A program made the position numbers and the translations under genes. From contig CM039504.1 of the NCBI GenBank assembly GCA_022432975.1, positions 1,089,459 through 1,153,458 of the forward strand: a stretch of 64,000 bases of DNA, read 5' to 3'. The notes below the pieces were generated by a model. That model was not told the DNA's origin, searched no databases, and saw nothing but the letters and a program-made list of their open reading frames with translations. Of the stretch, positions 17,178 to 29,133 are shown in pieces (positions within the stretch are counted from its first letter, which is position 1; the number at the start of each line of letters is the position of its first letter). Origin of the DNA: Begonia masoniana. Lineage: Eukaryota; Streptophyta; Magnoliopsida; Cucurbitales; Begoniaceae.

Positions 17178-18412
17178 TGTTGTGAAAAATATTTCGCAAG
17201 TGTACGAGTCGCAACAAGTAATAAAGTGATAAAATAGAGTGTCGAACCCACAAGGACTTGTTAATTAATAATCGAAGTAATTAATCTTAATTCTAAATTG
17301 AACACACGTTTTATGGTTTTAAGAATTGAAATTAAATTAAACAACCAAATCAATTAAAATAAACTAATATAAAATATCGAAGCAGATAAAATGAGATTAA
17401 ATCTGATTAATAAAAGCCTAGGTACTACGGTCACTAAGACAACATTTATTTCATTCCTTCATAATTATATTCATAAGTATTTTCCCTATGTTGATGATCG
17501 ATTTCGCTAAATTCTAATACAATCTCTCTTGAGTATTGCTTAGTTTATCTGATTAATGAGTTATCACTTCTCAGTCTCAAATCCTACATTAATCAAATAC
17601 AATTAAATTGAGAAATCACAATGATTACATCAATACCGTAACTATCTCTAGTCTACGCATATTTATGACATTAATTTCAGTGCTCGGTTGTTTATCACCT
17701 CTCAGTCTTAAAACACCCCAAAAATCAAGTAAAGATTGACCAGAAATTTACAAGCTTTAAGAACAGAAATTAAATGCGTCAACAATATTAGAAGAAATAC
17801 TTATTAAATTAATTAAACGAAGAAACAAAAAATAAACATCGTCTGGCTACATCGTAGCTCTAGAAGAGAAATTTAGTTCATGCTAAAATAAAGAGAAACA
17901 ATAAGAACAATAAAGATGTTTATAGTTCAGAAGAGAAATGGAAAGAAAAAATATGCTGAAATTCAGTTCTCGAAGCTCTCGATTCATTCCGGTCTCCGTC
18001 TCGCTAGAGCTTCTCTCAATGATTGTCTCCCTCTCTCGCCAGGGCTCGTTTTGAATGATGCTCCTCCATAGTTAGTTAACCTAATTCTTAATTAATCTGA
18101 AGCCCACAAATCTAAAGCCCACAATCAATCTCAACGGTTGGAATTAAAACAGATTAAAACAATTAAAATAGCCAAACGATTGAGATTCTTTCTGCTTTCC
18201 TTAAAATCCCGCTTCAGCCGATCGATCGCCTAAAGTAGCCGATCGATCGGAAACTCCTCTACCTTTCTTTCCGATTGATTTCACTAAAAACCTGTAATTT
18301 TCTAATTTTTTTGCGCACTTACACCAAACATATCAGAATTTTTCATATACTTGAGTAAAACTTATCAATTCAAGTATTAGTACAATAAAGTGCGTAAAAT
18401 ACACACTTATCA
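17178..18412 (-). mobile_element. Athila-family solo LTR, minus orientation, nested
   Basis: On the minus strand this 1235-bp segment starts TGATAAGTGTGTATTTT and ends in TCACAACA. It is related to the LTRs at 33273-34662, 45936-47550 and 58845-60070. A perfect CAAAG duplication flanks it (17173-17177 and 18413-18417). It sits inside the family-1 solo LTR and carries two CGATCGATCG cores near 18,220-18,250. No internal retrotransposon sequence follows it, so it is a recombination product. Confidence 0.87.
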
Positions 18413-19116
18413 CAAAGTTACAAGACAATCGGACTTATACAAATAAAGACTCCCTCTTATCTTTGTCGCTGCCTCTAGCTAACTTCCCCAAGGAAACTGT
18501 TTTTGCGAGCTCCCCTCGACTTAAGATCGACCTCTTTCGAGATCTAGAAAATAATAAGATCCCCTTGTTGTTGATTCCTCCCAAAATCCGTGTTATGGCA
18601 AGATCCCCTCGGCCACGATCAAAGTGACAAGATCCCCTTATCTAAAAACAGAACTCCTCCCGAGTTCGGATGCAGTCTCCTCCCGAGACTGAGTTTCAAT
18701 GAAGAACAAAGAAGATTGCCTCCTAGAACACCGTCTGGAACACCAACACGTTGTCTTCGGACGCAATACTCAACACACTCAATAATTCGATTCAATCCAT
18801 AACATAAGAAGAGTGTGTAAAACAATCACAGACCCATACGCAGAAGCGTAGGGAAAGAAAGAAAAGCGACGGCTTGGAAAACAAAGAAACCTTCTCTCGT
18901 GAAAATCAAAACTCCGTTGTCAGTCTGCTTTCACATAAACGAAAGCTTTAAATATCATTAGTAGCTTCCATATCTTCGATTTAGTTCAGTTACCAAATTA
19001 GATATTGTAACATCCCAATATTTCCCATAACACTATTCCTAAAAATGACGTAAAATTTAAACTTTTATTTTCTTCTTTTCCTCTTACTCATTTAAAGACA
19101 GTTAAATTCCTCTCGG

Positions 19117-19345
19117 GTTTCCTCAAATGAACAGTAGATTTGGACGATGACAAAATCTTTCTATCGGGTTTCATCAAATGGGCAATTCGTCTATGGTTTT
19201 ATCAAATGAACAGTGGGTTTGGACGATGACGAAATCTTTCTATCGGGTTTCATCAAATGAGCAATTCGTCTCTGGTTTCATCAAATGAACAGTGGGTTTG
19301 GACGATGACGAAATCTTTCTATCGGGTTTCATCAAATGAACAATA
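19117..19345. repeat. 79-bp tandem repeat inside a solo LTR
   Basis: The marker GGACGATGAC recurs at about 19142, 19221 and 19300, a 79-bp period. The units share CGGGTTTCATCAAATG and CAATTCGTCT. About 2.7 copies are present. A looser set of about 30-bp units around TCGTCCACAG follows at 19490-19700. Confidence 0.75.
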
Positions 19346-21075
19346 AGAGTAGACGTTATAACAGATAGAAATGGATAACAGAAACAGAAGACAGCGTGGA
19401 CGAAGGAGACAGAAGGCAGTGTGCACGTTTGAAAACAGAAGGCAGTGTGGACGTTTGACTTTCTCTGCCAGAGTGCTTGACTAAACTTTATCGTCCACAG
19501 ACCCCGTGATTTTGTCGTCCACAATCCACGTGACTTCATCGTCCTCAGACTACTTAGACTTTTCGTCCACAGAACATGTAACTTTACTGTCCCTAGTCCA
19601 CGTGACTTCATCGTCCACAGACTTTGGACGATGACTTTGGACGATGACTTTTTCTGCCATAATGCTTAACTGACTTTATCGTCCATAGACTTTGGACGAT
19701 GATTTTTTCTGCCAGAATGCTTAACTGAACTTATAAAGTCCCGACTTTAAACCATGCATTACCCGATCGATTGGCAAGCTCTCTGGATTTTTGTCCAGAG
19801 AGCTGCCTTCTTAATCTTTCTCTTGTTCCTACACATCATTCACACAGAACTTCCAGAAACATTTAAACTTCAAAATAATACTTAACATACATCCTCAAAA
19901 CATTCATCCATAAAACTTCCAGAAGTATCAAAAACACCAGTTCATACATTATCCAGATACCACTCTACGAAATTCCTATACTTTCACCTTTCAGCACGAC
20001 ATAAACCCAAAAACCTCAAAATCTCTAACCATTACTCCCACGGGTCAAAAGCGCCTCTACTGTCTAGCGCACTCCCACGGGCCATGCTCCTTCAATCTGT
20101 TCATACTTCTGGTGGAGGAATCTCATCCTCACCTGTTTCGAATTTACCTACATCATAGAGACAACTATGAGCTAAAAGCTCAGTAAGCTTTGTAAATGCA
20201 GATGCATGCTGTGCATATGAGGTTCATAAATCATGCAGACATTTTCAGAGTTTCATTACAGAACAGATTTAAGACAGAATGTCACCGAGGTCTAAACTCT
20301 CACCAGATGGAGAGGGCACGTCTGACGGTTAGACAGCCCTTTTCATTTACCGGGGAGAAAACATGCTTCTATCCGTAAACAGCCATGTCTGAACCCCACC
20401 CCGTCGTGACCAGATTACAGATTACAAATTACGTACATTCTTTTCTTTAATTCATTTCCTTTCTCACAACCGTGCAGAAACTCATTTGCATGCTAATTTG
20501 AAAAGGTGTGATGCATGTGCAGTTCATATTGCATAACACATACAGAGCCATAGTCACAAAGCAAACGATAAGCAGTACATAAAACCTAGGAAAAACGTTC
20601 TAACCTAACAAATATCTTAAACTACCCATCCAACCTATACTGAAGATATAAATCACCAAACATCCTCGATTAATAAACTCTCATACAGTGTAGGCCAAAT
20701 CGGCCAAGCAAGTCACAAAGACTTACCTCTTGTCTTTAGCAATCCAAGTACCTTGCTTGAGCTTTGTCACCTTAGGAGCTTCAAAGATGGTTGAAATGTG
20801 GAGGAGAGAAATTTCGTGGGAAGGAGGGAAGGATTTCTTCTCGGAGATGAAAGAAAGCAGAAGGAAATATGAAGTGAAAGTGATTTCACGTAAGGGAGAG
20901 AAGAAGGAAGGAAAGCAGCTTCTTCCACAAGCTTTGCCACATGTCGCCTTCTTATTGGATGCTCCCAACCACCCACTTTCACTTCCTAATTTGCCCCTCC
21001 ATTGATTTCTAACCAAATATTTTGTTTGGTTGAACTTTAGTTTGATTTTTCTTTTCATTCTCTTTTTTTTTGTCC

Positions 21076-21080
<5 letters not shown>

Positions 21081-21131
<51 letters not shown>
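21081..21131. repeat. (AT)n microsatellite
   Basis: An uninterrupted run of about 25 TA units lies close to the right end of the nested solo LTR at 19006-21168. Confidence 0.95.
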
Positions 21132-21134
<3 letters not shown>

Positions 21135-21708
21135 ACAAAACTCATAATTCGAAATTTCTGGATGTTCAGATATAACGCCGGAAGAATTAAGGAAAACAAG
21201 TCTTAACAAATTCGGTTGAGTGACACACCGTGTGACACTTTAGGAAAGTATCTCTAACAACTTGGATATTCATCCAAAAAATTAGGAAAACATCTCATTA
21301 TTCATGTGATCTCGAAGCCTAACAAATTTCACCAAATCTCTACTAAATCGACTTACCAAAACAAACTTTTCCAAAAAGCAAGTGCCTTTAGTTTTTTCAA
21401 TAACTTTCCTAATATTCTTGTTTCCTTATTTTTTTCTCTTCAACAGAATCTTCATGATTGCAATATTTATCCATCCAATAATCTGAATATAATATTTCTT
21501 GATCACCAAGAAATAAATTATCAATTTAGAAAATAATGAAATAAAATATTATCTCCATAGAAATATATTGCCAAAAAATCAATGCCAACACATATGCAAA
21601 ATCTTTGCATTTACACAACGTATACCTATCTGTTAAGATCTGTTACATTTTCTATTAAAGTTCGTTAAATTTCTCTCAGTTAACCGTGAATAAGAAATGT
21701 GTCTAGGA

Positions 21709-22012
21709 AGGGAGCATTATGTATTTAGATTGACTGGTTTGGGACTGGTTTTTCACATGCAAGGAAACCGGATGCTTTTCAGCCCAAAGATTTCAATCAA
21801 GTTTAGTTCACCGTATGAATCTCTTCATCGAAAAGGTCCACTAATCCGACATCTACCCCTTCTCATTGAATATGTTCTTTCTTTGTTAATCAACTACATT
21901 TTTTGCAGTGGTTGAGCGATCATCAAGAATTCATATCAAATCCATTTTACGTGGCCGGAGATTCATATTTAAGTGTAATTGTTCCAGCCATCGTCAATAT
22001 CAAAATTAGAGG
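21709..22012 (+). pseudogene. Serine carboxypeptidase-like (SCPL) fragment, copy 1
   Basis: Two exon pieces are readable in broken frames. The first reads IMYLDSPVGTGFS-like, then ARKPDAFQPKDFNQV, at about 21,709-21,830. The second follows an intact acceptor (TTTTTTGCAG) at 21,908 and reads [20 protein letters not shown], then VPAIV. These match SCPL acyltransferase/peptidase proteins, in which GDSYSG carries the nucleophilic Ser. In this copy the Ser is kept, but the next residues read LS rather than SG, and frameshifts and stops separate the pieces. No other SCPL exons were seen nearby, so it is a relic. Confidence 0.75.
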
Positions 22013-22989
22013 AATTAGGAATTTCAATTAGAGATGAGAGAAATTATTGAACAAGTAGTCTATGGATGGCTGACTTGGGGAAACAAAGGTTGAAGGCCTC
22101 GTCAAGAAAAGGTTACCTTTGATGAGGGTTCTATTCCCATGGAGATTTGGACTCAAATTGTGAAAGAAGTTGGGGGAGCTTGGATCGGCTGTCACAGGAG
22201 AAAAAAGCTTGTAAAAATCGGAGACAAAGAAGAGGGTCCCAACGATAAATTTCCAATCTTCTCGACTCGATTCCCTATTTCTATTTGGTCAACGAAATTT
22301 ACTTCTTCTCATATATATATAGACAGCGAGAGATTTATTGGATTTCAACGTAAAATGTAATGGACGTTAACGAGAATGTGTCAGTTGCTAACATTTTAAA
22401 CTATGATGTGTTAATTAATGAAATTAAAAATTTAAGGTGTCAATTGAAAATATCATATTGCTTCATGGTCTATTTATATAATCACTCTAATATTTATTAC
22501 TGTAATATTTAATTATATTCTATAACAAGAAAATTAATAATAAACTCAGACAGTAATAAACTTTATAAATAAAATGACGTTGTTCCCACTTTTATATGGA
22601 CCTTATCTGGTTTTTAATATAGAAGAATGGTGGATTTAGGTGCAAAAACTGTTAGACCAAATTAAATTGTGGATCACAAAATTCGATCTAAATATGGTTT
22701 AAACCAGACCAAACCATAAATAAACTCATGATTCAACTTCAACCCAAAATGAAGAGTTCTAAGCTAAAGGCGAAATTTATATATTTTAGGTAATATTCAT
22801 TTTAAACTTCGAAGTATTAGATATGTAACAAAAAATATGTTAAAGTAATATTTTTTAAAATTTCAACCTCAAATAATGAAAAATGATTAATTTAAACTTT
22901 GTTGGCCTCCCGATCTCACTTGACATGTTCAAGTGAGATCAAGGGGTGGTGACCACCTTTTCTCGAATAAAACATGCTAAATGATATCA

Positions 22990-23470
22990 AATTTTTTTTT
23001 CAATTTTTATCATATGTTCAGCATATCATGGGAAGATAATCTGAAAATGTTCATGATTTTTCAACATTTGTACAGTTTATTATAGTTTTGTAAGTCTATT
23101 TTGTAGAATATTTTTCAAAATTTATAATGAATCGTACAAGTGTTGAAAATTCAGGAAACTTTTCAAATTATTTTCTCATGATATTACAAACATGTGGTGA
23201 AATTTTCAAAAAAAATTAATACCGTTTGGTTTGTTTTTTGAGATAGCCAATATGATACCAAATAATATTAGATTTCATTTTAAGTCTTGAAGTAATTCAT
23301 ATAAAAAAACATACCAAACAATATCAGATTTACTTAAAATTTTTGTCACATATTCATCATATCGTAAGAAGATAATCTAAAAATTTTCGTGATTTTTCAA
23401 CACTTGTATAATTTATTATAAATTTTTAAATAATATTCTATAAAATAGACTTATAATTTTCCATAGCAAA
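22990..23470. repeat. Foldback repeat, three related units
   Basis: A unit containing CATCATATCRTRRGAAGATAAT and TTTTTCAACAYTTGTA occurs once forward (about 23,010-23,110), once as an imperfect reverse complement (about 23,110-23,215) and once forward again (23,340-23,470). The first two can form a hairpin. The same arrangement is at about 50,500-50,990. It could be a decayed MITE. Confidence 0.6.
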
Positions 23471-24185
23471 CCAAAAATTCCTTGGAGTGACCAAGATTTA
23501 CAAGAAGTTGGCTGTGAATTTCAAAACAGGAATTTTTTGAAGTTCATCAGAAAAGCGTCGTTTCTGATAATCTCAAGAGGTTATCTTCTCCATGGCCACG
23601 AAACTACACTCAATCATAGGTACAGTTTCTTGTATATTTTAGTGTTTTCGAATTTCAGTAATGTACTTCAACTTGGCTCACAAAGGGTTTGAAAAATTGC
23701 AGAAGAGGACGAGAAAGAGGAAAGAAGGATGTTCGGGGAGAAAAAGAAAAGACAGTTATAAAACAGAAAAACTTACAAAACTATCAATATGCAAAAGGGA
23801 TGTATTCCAATTTCATTGTCTCGAAGAACAACGAATCCTTTCAAAATGACAGCAACATACTGTTTTTTGTGATTTCTTTTTTTTTTTTCAAAGAACCACA
23901 TGGATGATTGATGTAACGCCCCGAGTTATCTGAACCTGGTTCGTTACACAAAAGTTCATACTTGACTAAGAAATCTCAACTGTATTATTATTATTATTTT
24001 TTAAATTTTGCTCAACATTCAACATTTGACATAAGCTAAAATCTCAAAACATTTAAAACTTGCAGCAGAAATCATTTGGACAACAATAGAGTTAAACAAA
24101 GCTATGAACATTGCTTGAAATGTAAGAAATAATCAGCCAAGAAGAAATTGAGGTTTAAATCGTGAAATACTTGGGAAGTCGCAAA

Positions 24186-24660
24186 AGTCAAACGCATCTG
24201 CCGATGGATAAAGTCCACGGAAGAAGCAGAAACAGCAAATAGAAGGCTTTTACCGATGACGTCAGCCGAATAAATCAATTAACTAACATCAACCGATCAC
24301 AAAACGACAAGTTTTGCGACTCGCATCTACCGATGGCAAGACGACAAAATCTCTCATTCCCTTCATCCGATAGGGTAAATTGCATACACCGATCACTAAA
24401 CGACAAAGCATAATACTCACTCATACCGGTAGTGCAAAATCTACATCTTCCGATAGAATTAAACCTACATCATCCGATTGAATAAACCTCATGTACCGAT
24501 GACTTTACTGAGACATCATCTGATGGCTTTACTGAAGACATCTTCCGATAAACAACACAACTATAACACAACATCTACCGATAGACATCATCTACCGATA
24601 GAGGAAAGAACAAAAACTCAACGTCTGCCGATAGACATCATCTACCGATGGAGAACAGAG
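24186..24660. repeat. Degenerate CATCTACCGATAGA-type repeats inside a solo LTR
   Basis: More than ten spaced copies of a CATCTRCCGATRG-like core occur, closest together at 24,560-24,650 where two to three are nearly adjacent. Spacing varies, so it is a degenerate interspersed array and not a clean minisatellite. Confidence 0.65.
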
Positions 24661-25151
24661 CGACATTTCAACTATTTCTTGCTAAGCAAGCACAACTCTA
24701 AGTACAGAAAAGAATTTACTTACTTCACCACAACCATTCAAAAACAATTCAAATCATTGCATTACTCAAGTCCAGTATAATCCAGTGTTAAAAACCAACA
24801 GAATACTATTATCAGAAAAGTCCCAAGGTACTTTTTGAAAACATCAAAGCAACTTCTATCATCAGAAAGTTTAACATACTCAAGTTGAAATCATTGTCTA
24901 CTAAACCTTCACAACCACTGACACCAGTTAAACCGCCCCATCAGATGCCAGATCGATGCCTGATTGCACCCCTCCAACCTGCCTAGTCCTCAACCAACAC
25001 AGAGAATTCACTTGCAGTATCCTCAACACCTACATCACAAAACTCATCTATTAGCCTAATGCTAAGTAAGTAAAGCAGTAATGAAATGAAATGCTGAAGC
25101 ATAAATTCCTAAACATGCAATTTCTACTTTCTCATCTCAGTTGCATTCACA

Positions 25152-25355
25152 TTCATTCATAAGCTGATCTGATCCCTCGGTTCCCTTGGGAAGTGGATCA
25201 ATTTTTTCAACGTTATATATCCTCTACTCGATTAAGGGGCGGATAAATTCCCCTAATAGCTGATCTGATCCCTCTGTTCCCTTGGGAGTGGGATCAATCC
25301 TCCCAATGTTATAAATTCCTTCATAAGTTAAGGGGTGGATTAGTTCCCTTAATAG
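25152..25355. repeat. Two-copy tandem repeat of about 105 bp inside a solo LTR
   Basis: Two adjacent units start AGCTGATCTGATCCCTC, share TTCCCTTGGGA...GTGGATCAAT and TTAAGGGG(C/T)GGAT, and differ by scattered substitutions. Confidence 0.8.
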
Positions 25356-26053
25356 TTTGTCTGTCACATTCAGTTCATGCCTTACCATCCCTACATGGAA
25401 ATTCATTTTCGTAATCTTTCAAAAACATGATGCATGACATACAAAATCATTCACAAGATACATAACCCTACTGTTTTGTGATGTAGGCCCAAAGGCACAT
25501 GCATACTTTACTTACCTGGCTTCTGGAAATTGTCTGGTCGCTAGCTACTTCAGAAATCTGCTCACCTAAGTTCATAACAGAATATAAATCAAAACTTCAC
25601 TAAACCTCACCAAGAATCAAACAGTGGTTCGAGGAATCCAGTTAGAAACTCTACTACCCGAGCATTCCCCCTTCATCACTAAAACCCGAATCTACGCTCA
25701 ATCTCAGCATCCTCAAAATCCTCACATTGTACTCCTTCAGGTATTTAACCACTATATCATAATAGAAATGAGGAAAACTTACCTAAGTCGAAGGAGAATC
25801 GGGCGAGGAAAATCGCCTAGAGAGCTCGGCTGTTTGAGCTGAAAACCCGAAGAGAAAAGTATGAAAGGGTGGCGGCTACAGTGCATTAAACCTTATCCCT
25901 CTTTCCTTAAATACGTTATCCACTTTTAAAAATGTAATTTACTCTAATGCCCTTGTCTAGTCTAGTCATTTAATAACCCTACTTAAATTATTGACTAATA
26001 AAGTGTATACCATTAATACTAAAAGAGCTGGTTCGATAGAACCGGGTGTTACA

Positions 26054-26956
26054 ATTGATTCTCGCGTGATACACTTTTAATCGAAAAAAATTTCTTAATT
26101 CCAACAAATTTGATATTTGAATTTGAAACTTACTTGGATTGAATCCTTTCAATTTCTATATCGAAAATATACTTACGTCGAAAGTAGTGAACTTTGAACA
26201 CCATAATTTGGACACGTGTTAGGTTTTAATGGTCATTCAACAGACTGGTTTGATTTACTAACAATGCATAATTTAATGTTTATATTGACGAAAAAAAGTG
26301 TCCAGTATTTGAATTGAAAAATACTATAATTCAGTGTTTGAATTGATCTTTACCGTATTTTTTAATCACTTTATAAACTTAGGTCTATACATAGGCCCAA
26401 TGGGGATTATCATGTTAGCCCGAGATCTTCTTTTTATCATGATTTATAAAAGAATAATACGTTTATTTTCTTATTATATTCTTTTAAAATATTTGTTGAC
26501 GTGTTAAACAATGATTGATGTAAATAATACAATAAATTAACTATTCATAATTTATTACATTAATTCAACCAATCAATATTAGACACGTCAACGAATAGAG
26601 TAAGAGATTAAACGTAACATTATTCTTTATAAATCATGCAAGATGATATGTGACCATGAATAATATAATTCTAAATTATTGCAATAAAAATTAACTCATA
26701 CAAGACTTAGCCTAAAGAGCGAAAATGACCATAACAACTTAGCAACCTGGTGAAGCACCATCACAATGATTATCCTTAATTATTCATGAATTCTAACTCA
26801 TAATACTTAATTAACGAATTAATCGTCATAGGAGGAATCTTCCTTTGAGGTCAATGTAGAAACTTTCAATTAATTATAGAAAATTGAAAGTCTAATTTGA
26901 GGAGGACATGATAGTGTAGTCTCGTTTATTAAAAGTTCATTTCATTACTGCTATAT
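26054..26956. repeat. Segmental duplication block, copy of 51,400-52,285
   Basis: The sequence matches the second spacer closely (for example the stretch around 26,700 and 52,040 and the CCATCACAATGATTATCC block). It is AT-rich spacer that belongs to the distal promoter side of gene B. No gene is seen. Confidence 0.75.
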
Positions 26957-29133
26957 TTCATATGCTTTTCGTAAAACATGCATTGAGTCTGTTCTTTATT
27001 TTCTTGTATGATATGAGTCACTGGGGTCCTGATTCTAGAGGAGAGATGACTTTACTGAATGTCTACCTGGCGAGATGACCAACTCGCTCTAGGGGAAATG
27101 AAATGACACACCTGACGGTCCCTCTGACGGAATGGCCAAACTCAGTTCCCTACCCACAATGACTATTTACGTATTTTATTGTATTCTTTTTGCTCTTGTT
27201 TACATGAAAACATATACATAAAATCATTTTCTATGCGTTGAAAAACCATGATGCATGGATGCATGGATGCATGTCACATACACATATCATCAAATGTTGT
27301 AAGCGTATAATAAGCTGATAAACAAATCATCAATTAAACAAACAACTAGCATAAATAAACTTACTCACAACCTAAAATTTCTACCCAAATCGAAACTTTC
27401 CAACTAATATCTTCAAAATCCACATTCTAGCAATCAACCACCTAACTCTTTGTGGTGTAGGCCAATCGGCCAAAACACATGCAAACATGCACTTACCTGA
27501 CGTGATGAGCAGACTTTAAGGCAATTAATCACTTATTCTTGCAGACTTGAAAACCTAAAACAAGTCAAATCCATCATTAACTTCACAATAATGCAACATA
27601 CAAATTTAAATCCATGAAAATATTCAATTATATACATTCTCAAATCCAAATGCTTCACAAGTATAACATACATGTTCCTAAATCAAAATTGATCATTCTT
27701 ACAAAATGGTTTCAAATAACAATTCCATAACCCATTTTCGGAATTCAACTATAATTTGACATAACTTTAAAAATTTATATCTTTTACTACACATATCCGA
27801 CTTCAAAAATTTCAAAGGCTATGGACTCTTTAAAGAGTCTATTTTACATTCTAAGATCAATTTATCAATCAAAAACTCTCAACTGGTTCGGAATTACCAA
27901 AACCGAACTGCTCGAGGAATTTTCCAATTTTTGTACAATAGATTCAAAAATTCGTAATAAATCGTATATATATTCGAATCTGATGATTCAAGATGCTATT
28001 TAAATCTTGAGAAGTCTAGTTTTTAATGGCTAAAACCATTTAACAAACCAATATCATTGGCTTTGCCGAAACTGTGCAAAACCGAACCTGCCCTATGATT
28101 TCTTAAATTTCAGATTTCATTAAACTTTAACTACTTCAAAAATTCACCATAAATCCAATGCTTGTCCGAATTCGATGATTCAAAAGCCTATGTAAACCTT
28201 AAGTTGTCTCGTTTCTCATGGTAAGATCCATTTAACAAACCTGCATCAATAGCTTAACTGAAACAAATCAAAACCGAAACTCCTCATTTTTAGCCCAAAA
28301 TTTGGTTTTCTTCAAAACTCAACCAAATTTATGTCCCCTTTTATCTAGTCCCACAACAACCATTATTATTCATTTAATCATCAAAACCAACAAGAAATGG
28401 AGAAAATCCCCACCAGAATCCAATTCAACAAGCACTCACAAATTCAGCACAAATCAACTTTTCATCAACCTTTAAACCATATATTTCATAAACCAAAACT
28501 AAACATTTAACTTACCTTGTAAAATGTAGAGAGCTTTGAGAGAAAGAGATAGGTTTCGTGGGAGAAGAGCTTCAGCTAAGGGGAGAGAAGAATTGTAGCT
28601 TTTAGGGCATAAATTGTTTTTATCTTCTCACCAAAACACTTAATGATAAATAAAGTGAGCTGTCAACTTTTATAAAAAGTAAAATAATGAAGTTTATCCT
28701 CATCCTTTTCTTCTTATTTTTCTCTTCTTCATGTTCTTCTAAATTTTCCCCCACGTCAAAACCAACCTCATATTTTCCACTTTTTAACTTTTCAAATTTT
28801 AACTCTTTTCTTCTTTCACTTCTTCATGCCAAACACCAACTAACTGCACCTTGCACTCATTTTCTCTCTTTTTTTTTCTTGACTTTTCAAACATGAATTT
28901 TTTTTCTCTTTCGTTTCATCAACGCCGCGATACCCAATAAAACTAAAACCTTACTATTGTCCCTCAACACAATTTTCCTAATAAATAATCAATTAAATTT
29001 CTCTTATTCCTCCTTTAATGTAATTCCATTCAATTCCTTTAATTAAATTTTTTCCTTACATTAAATTAACAATTATGACTATAAATACCATGCATATTTA
29101 GAAATTTATATGATAAAATTGTCGGGTGTTACA
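26957..29133. mobile_element. Truncated LTR related to the TGTAAC/GTTACA family
   Basis: The right end is clean (GTCGGGTGTTACA at 29,121-29,133), but no matching TG start or target duplication exists on the left. Compared with the second spacer, about 260 bp of flank (52,290-52,550) is missing here. The left end and adjoining flank were therefore probably deleted together. The left boundary is approximate. Confidence 0.65.

Larger units (their letters stand above)
19006..21168. mobile_element. Solo LTR with TGTAACATCCC end, nested
   Basis: This 2163-bp segment runs from TGTAACATCCC to CTGGATGTTCA and is flanked by GATAT on both sides (19001-19005 and 21169-21173). It resembles the LTRs at 23912-26053 and 26957-29133 in its ends and in a short shared region (GTAGGCC...CTTACCT near 20,690, 25,480 and 27,470). 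Such long LTRs with TGTAAC ends are typical of Tekay/Del-type chromoviruses; this assignment is from memory. It contains minisatellites and an AT microsatellite. Confidence 0.8.
16990..21615. mobile_element. Solo LTR (family 1) carrying two nested solo LTRs
   Basis: The insertion begins TGAAAGATTACG and ends GCATTTACA and is flanked by the 5-bp target duplication CAACG (16985-16989 and 21616-21620). The paralogous spacer near 49,076-49,085 has one uninterrupted CAACG followed by TATA, so the empty site is present in the same window. Subtracting the two nested elements (17178-18412 and 19006-21168, with their target duplications) leaves about 1.2 kb with TG...CA ends and no coding domain. That fits a solo LTR. 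Family and orientation are not determined. Confidence 0.75.
21616..23911. repeat. Segmental duplication block, copy 1 of 49,076-51,404
   Basis: The block aligns almost base for base with 49,076-51,404, apart from small indels and an AT-repeat difference. It holds a dead carboxypeptidase fragment (21709-22012) and a foldback repeat (22,990-23,470). A short Lys/Arg-rich open stretch (23,661-23,849) is also present in the second copy, but I do not recognise it. The two copies show that the spacer was duplicated together with the subtilase gene. Confidence 0.8.
23912..26053. mobile_element. Solo LTR, TGTAACGCCCC...GGTGTTACA
   Basis: This 2142-bp segment is flanked by ATTGA duplications (23907-23911 and 26054-26058). 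The paralogous spacer has the empty site with a single ATTGA at 51400-51404. Ends and a short conserved region relate it to the LTRs at 19006-21168 and 26957-29133. There is no coding domain. It carries internal repeats at 24,186-24,660 and 25,152-25,355. Confidence 0.87.

Noticed and set aside
20723..21058. Overlapping open frames on both strands near 20.7-21.1 kb
   Set aside because: They lie wholly inside a solo LTR and show no domain; the AT repeat extends one of them artificially.
23661..23907. Lys/Arg-rich open frames repeated at 51,189-51,404
   Set aside because: Present in both duplicated spacers but short, in shifting frames and without recognised similarity; duplication alone explains the recurrence.
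24186..24660. CRISPR-like reading of spaced CATCTACCGATAG repeats
   Set aside because: Repeat cores are short and degenerate, spacing is irregular, and they lie within a plant LTR.
28687..28896. 69-codon Phe/Ser-rich frame
   Set aside because: Pyrimidine-rich tract inside a truncated LTR; composition alone explains the open frame.
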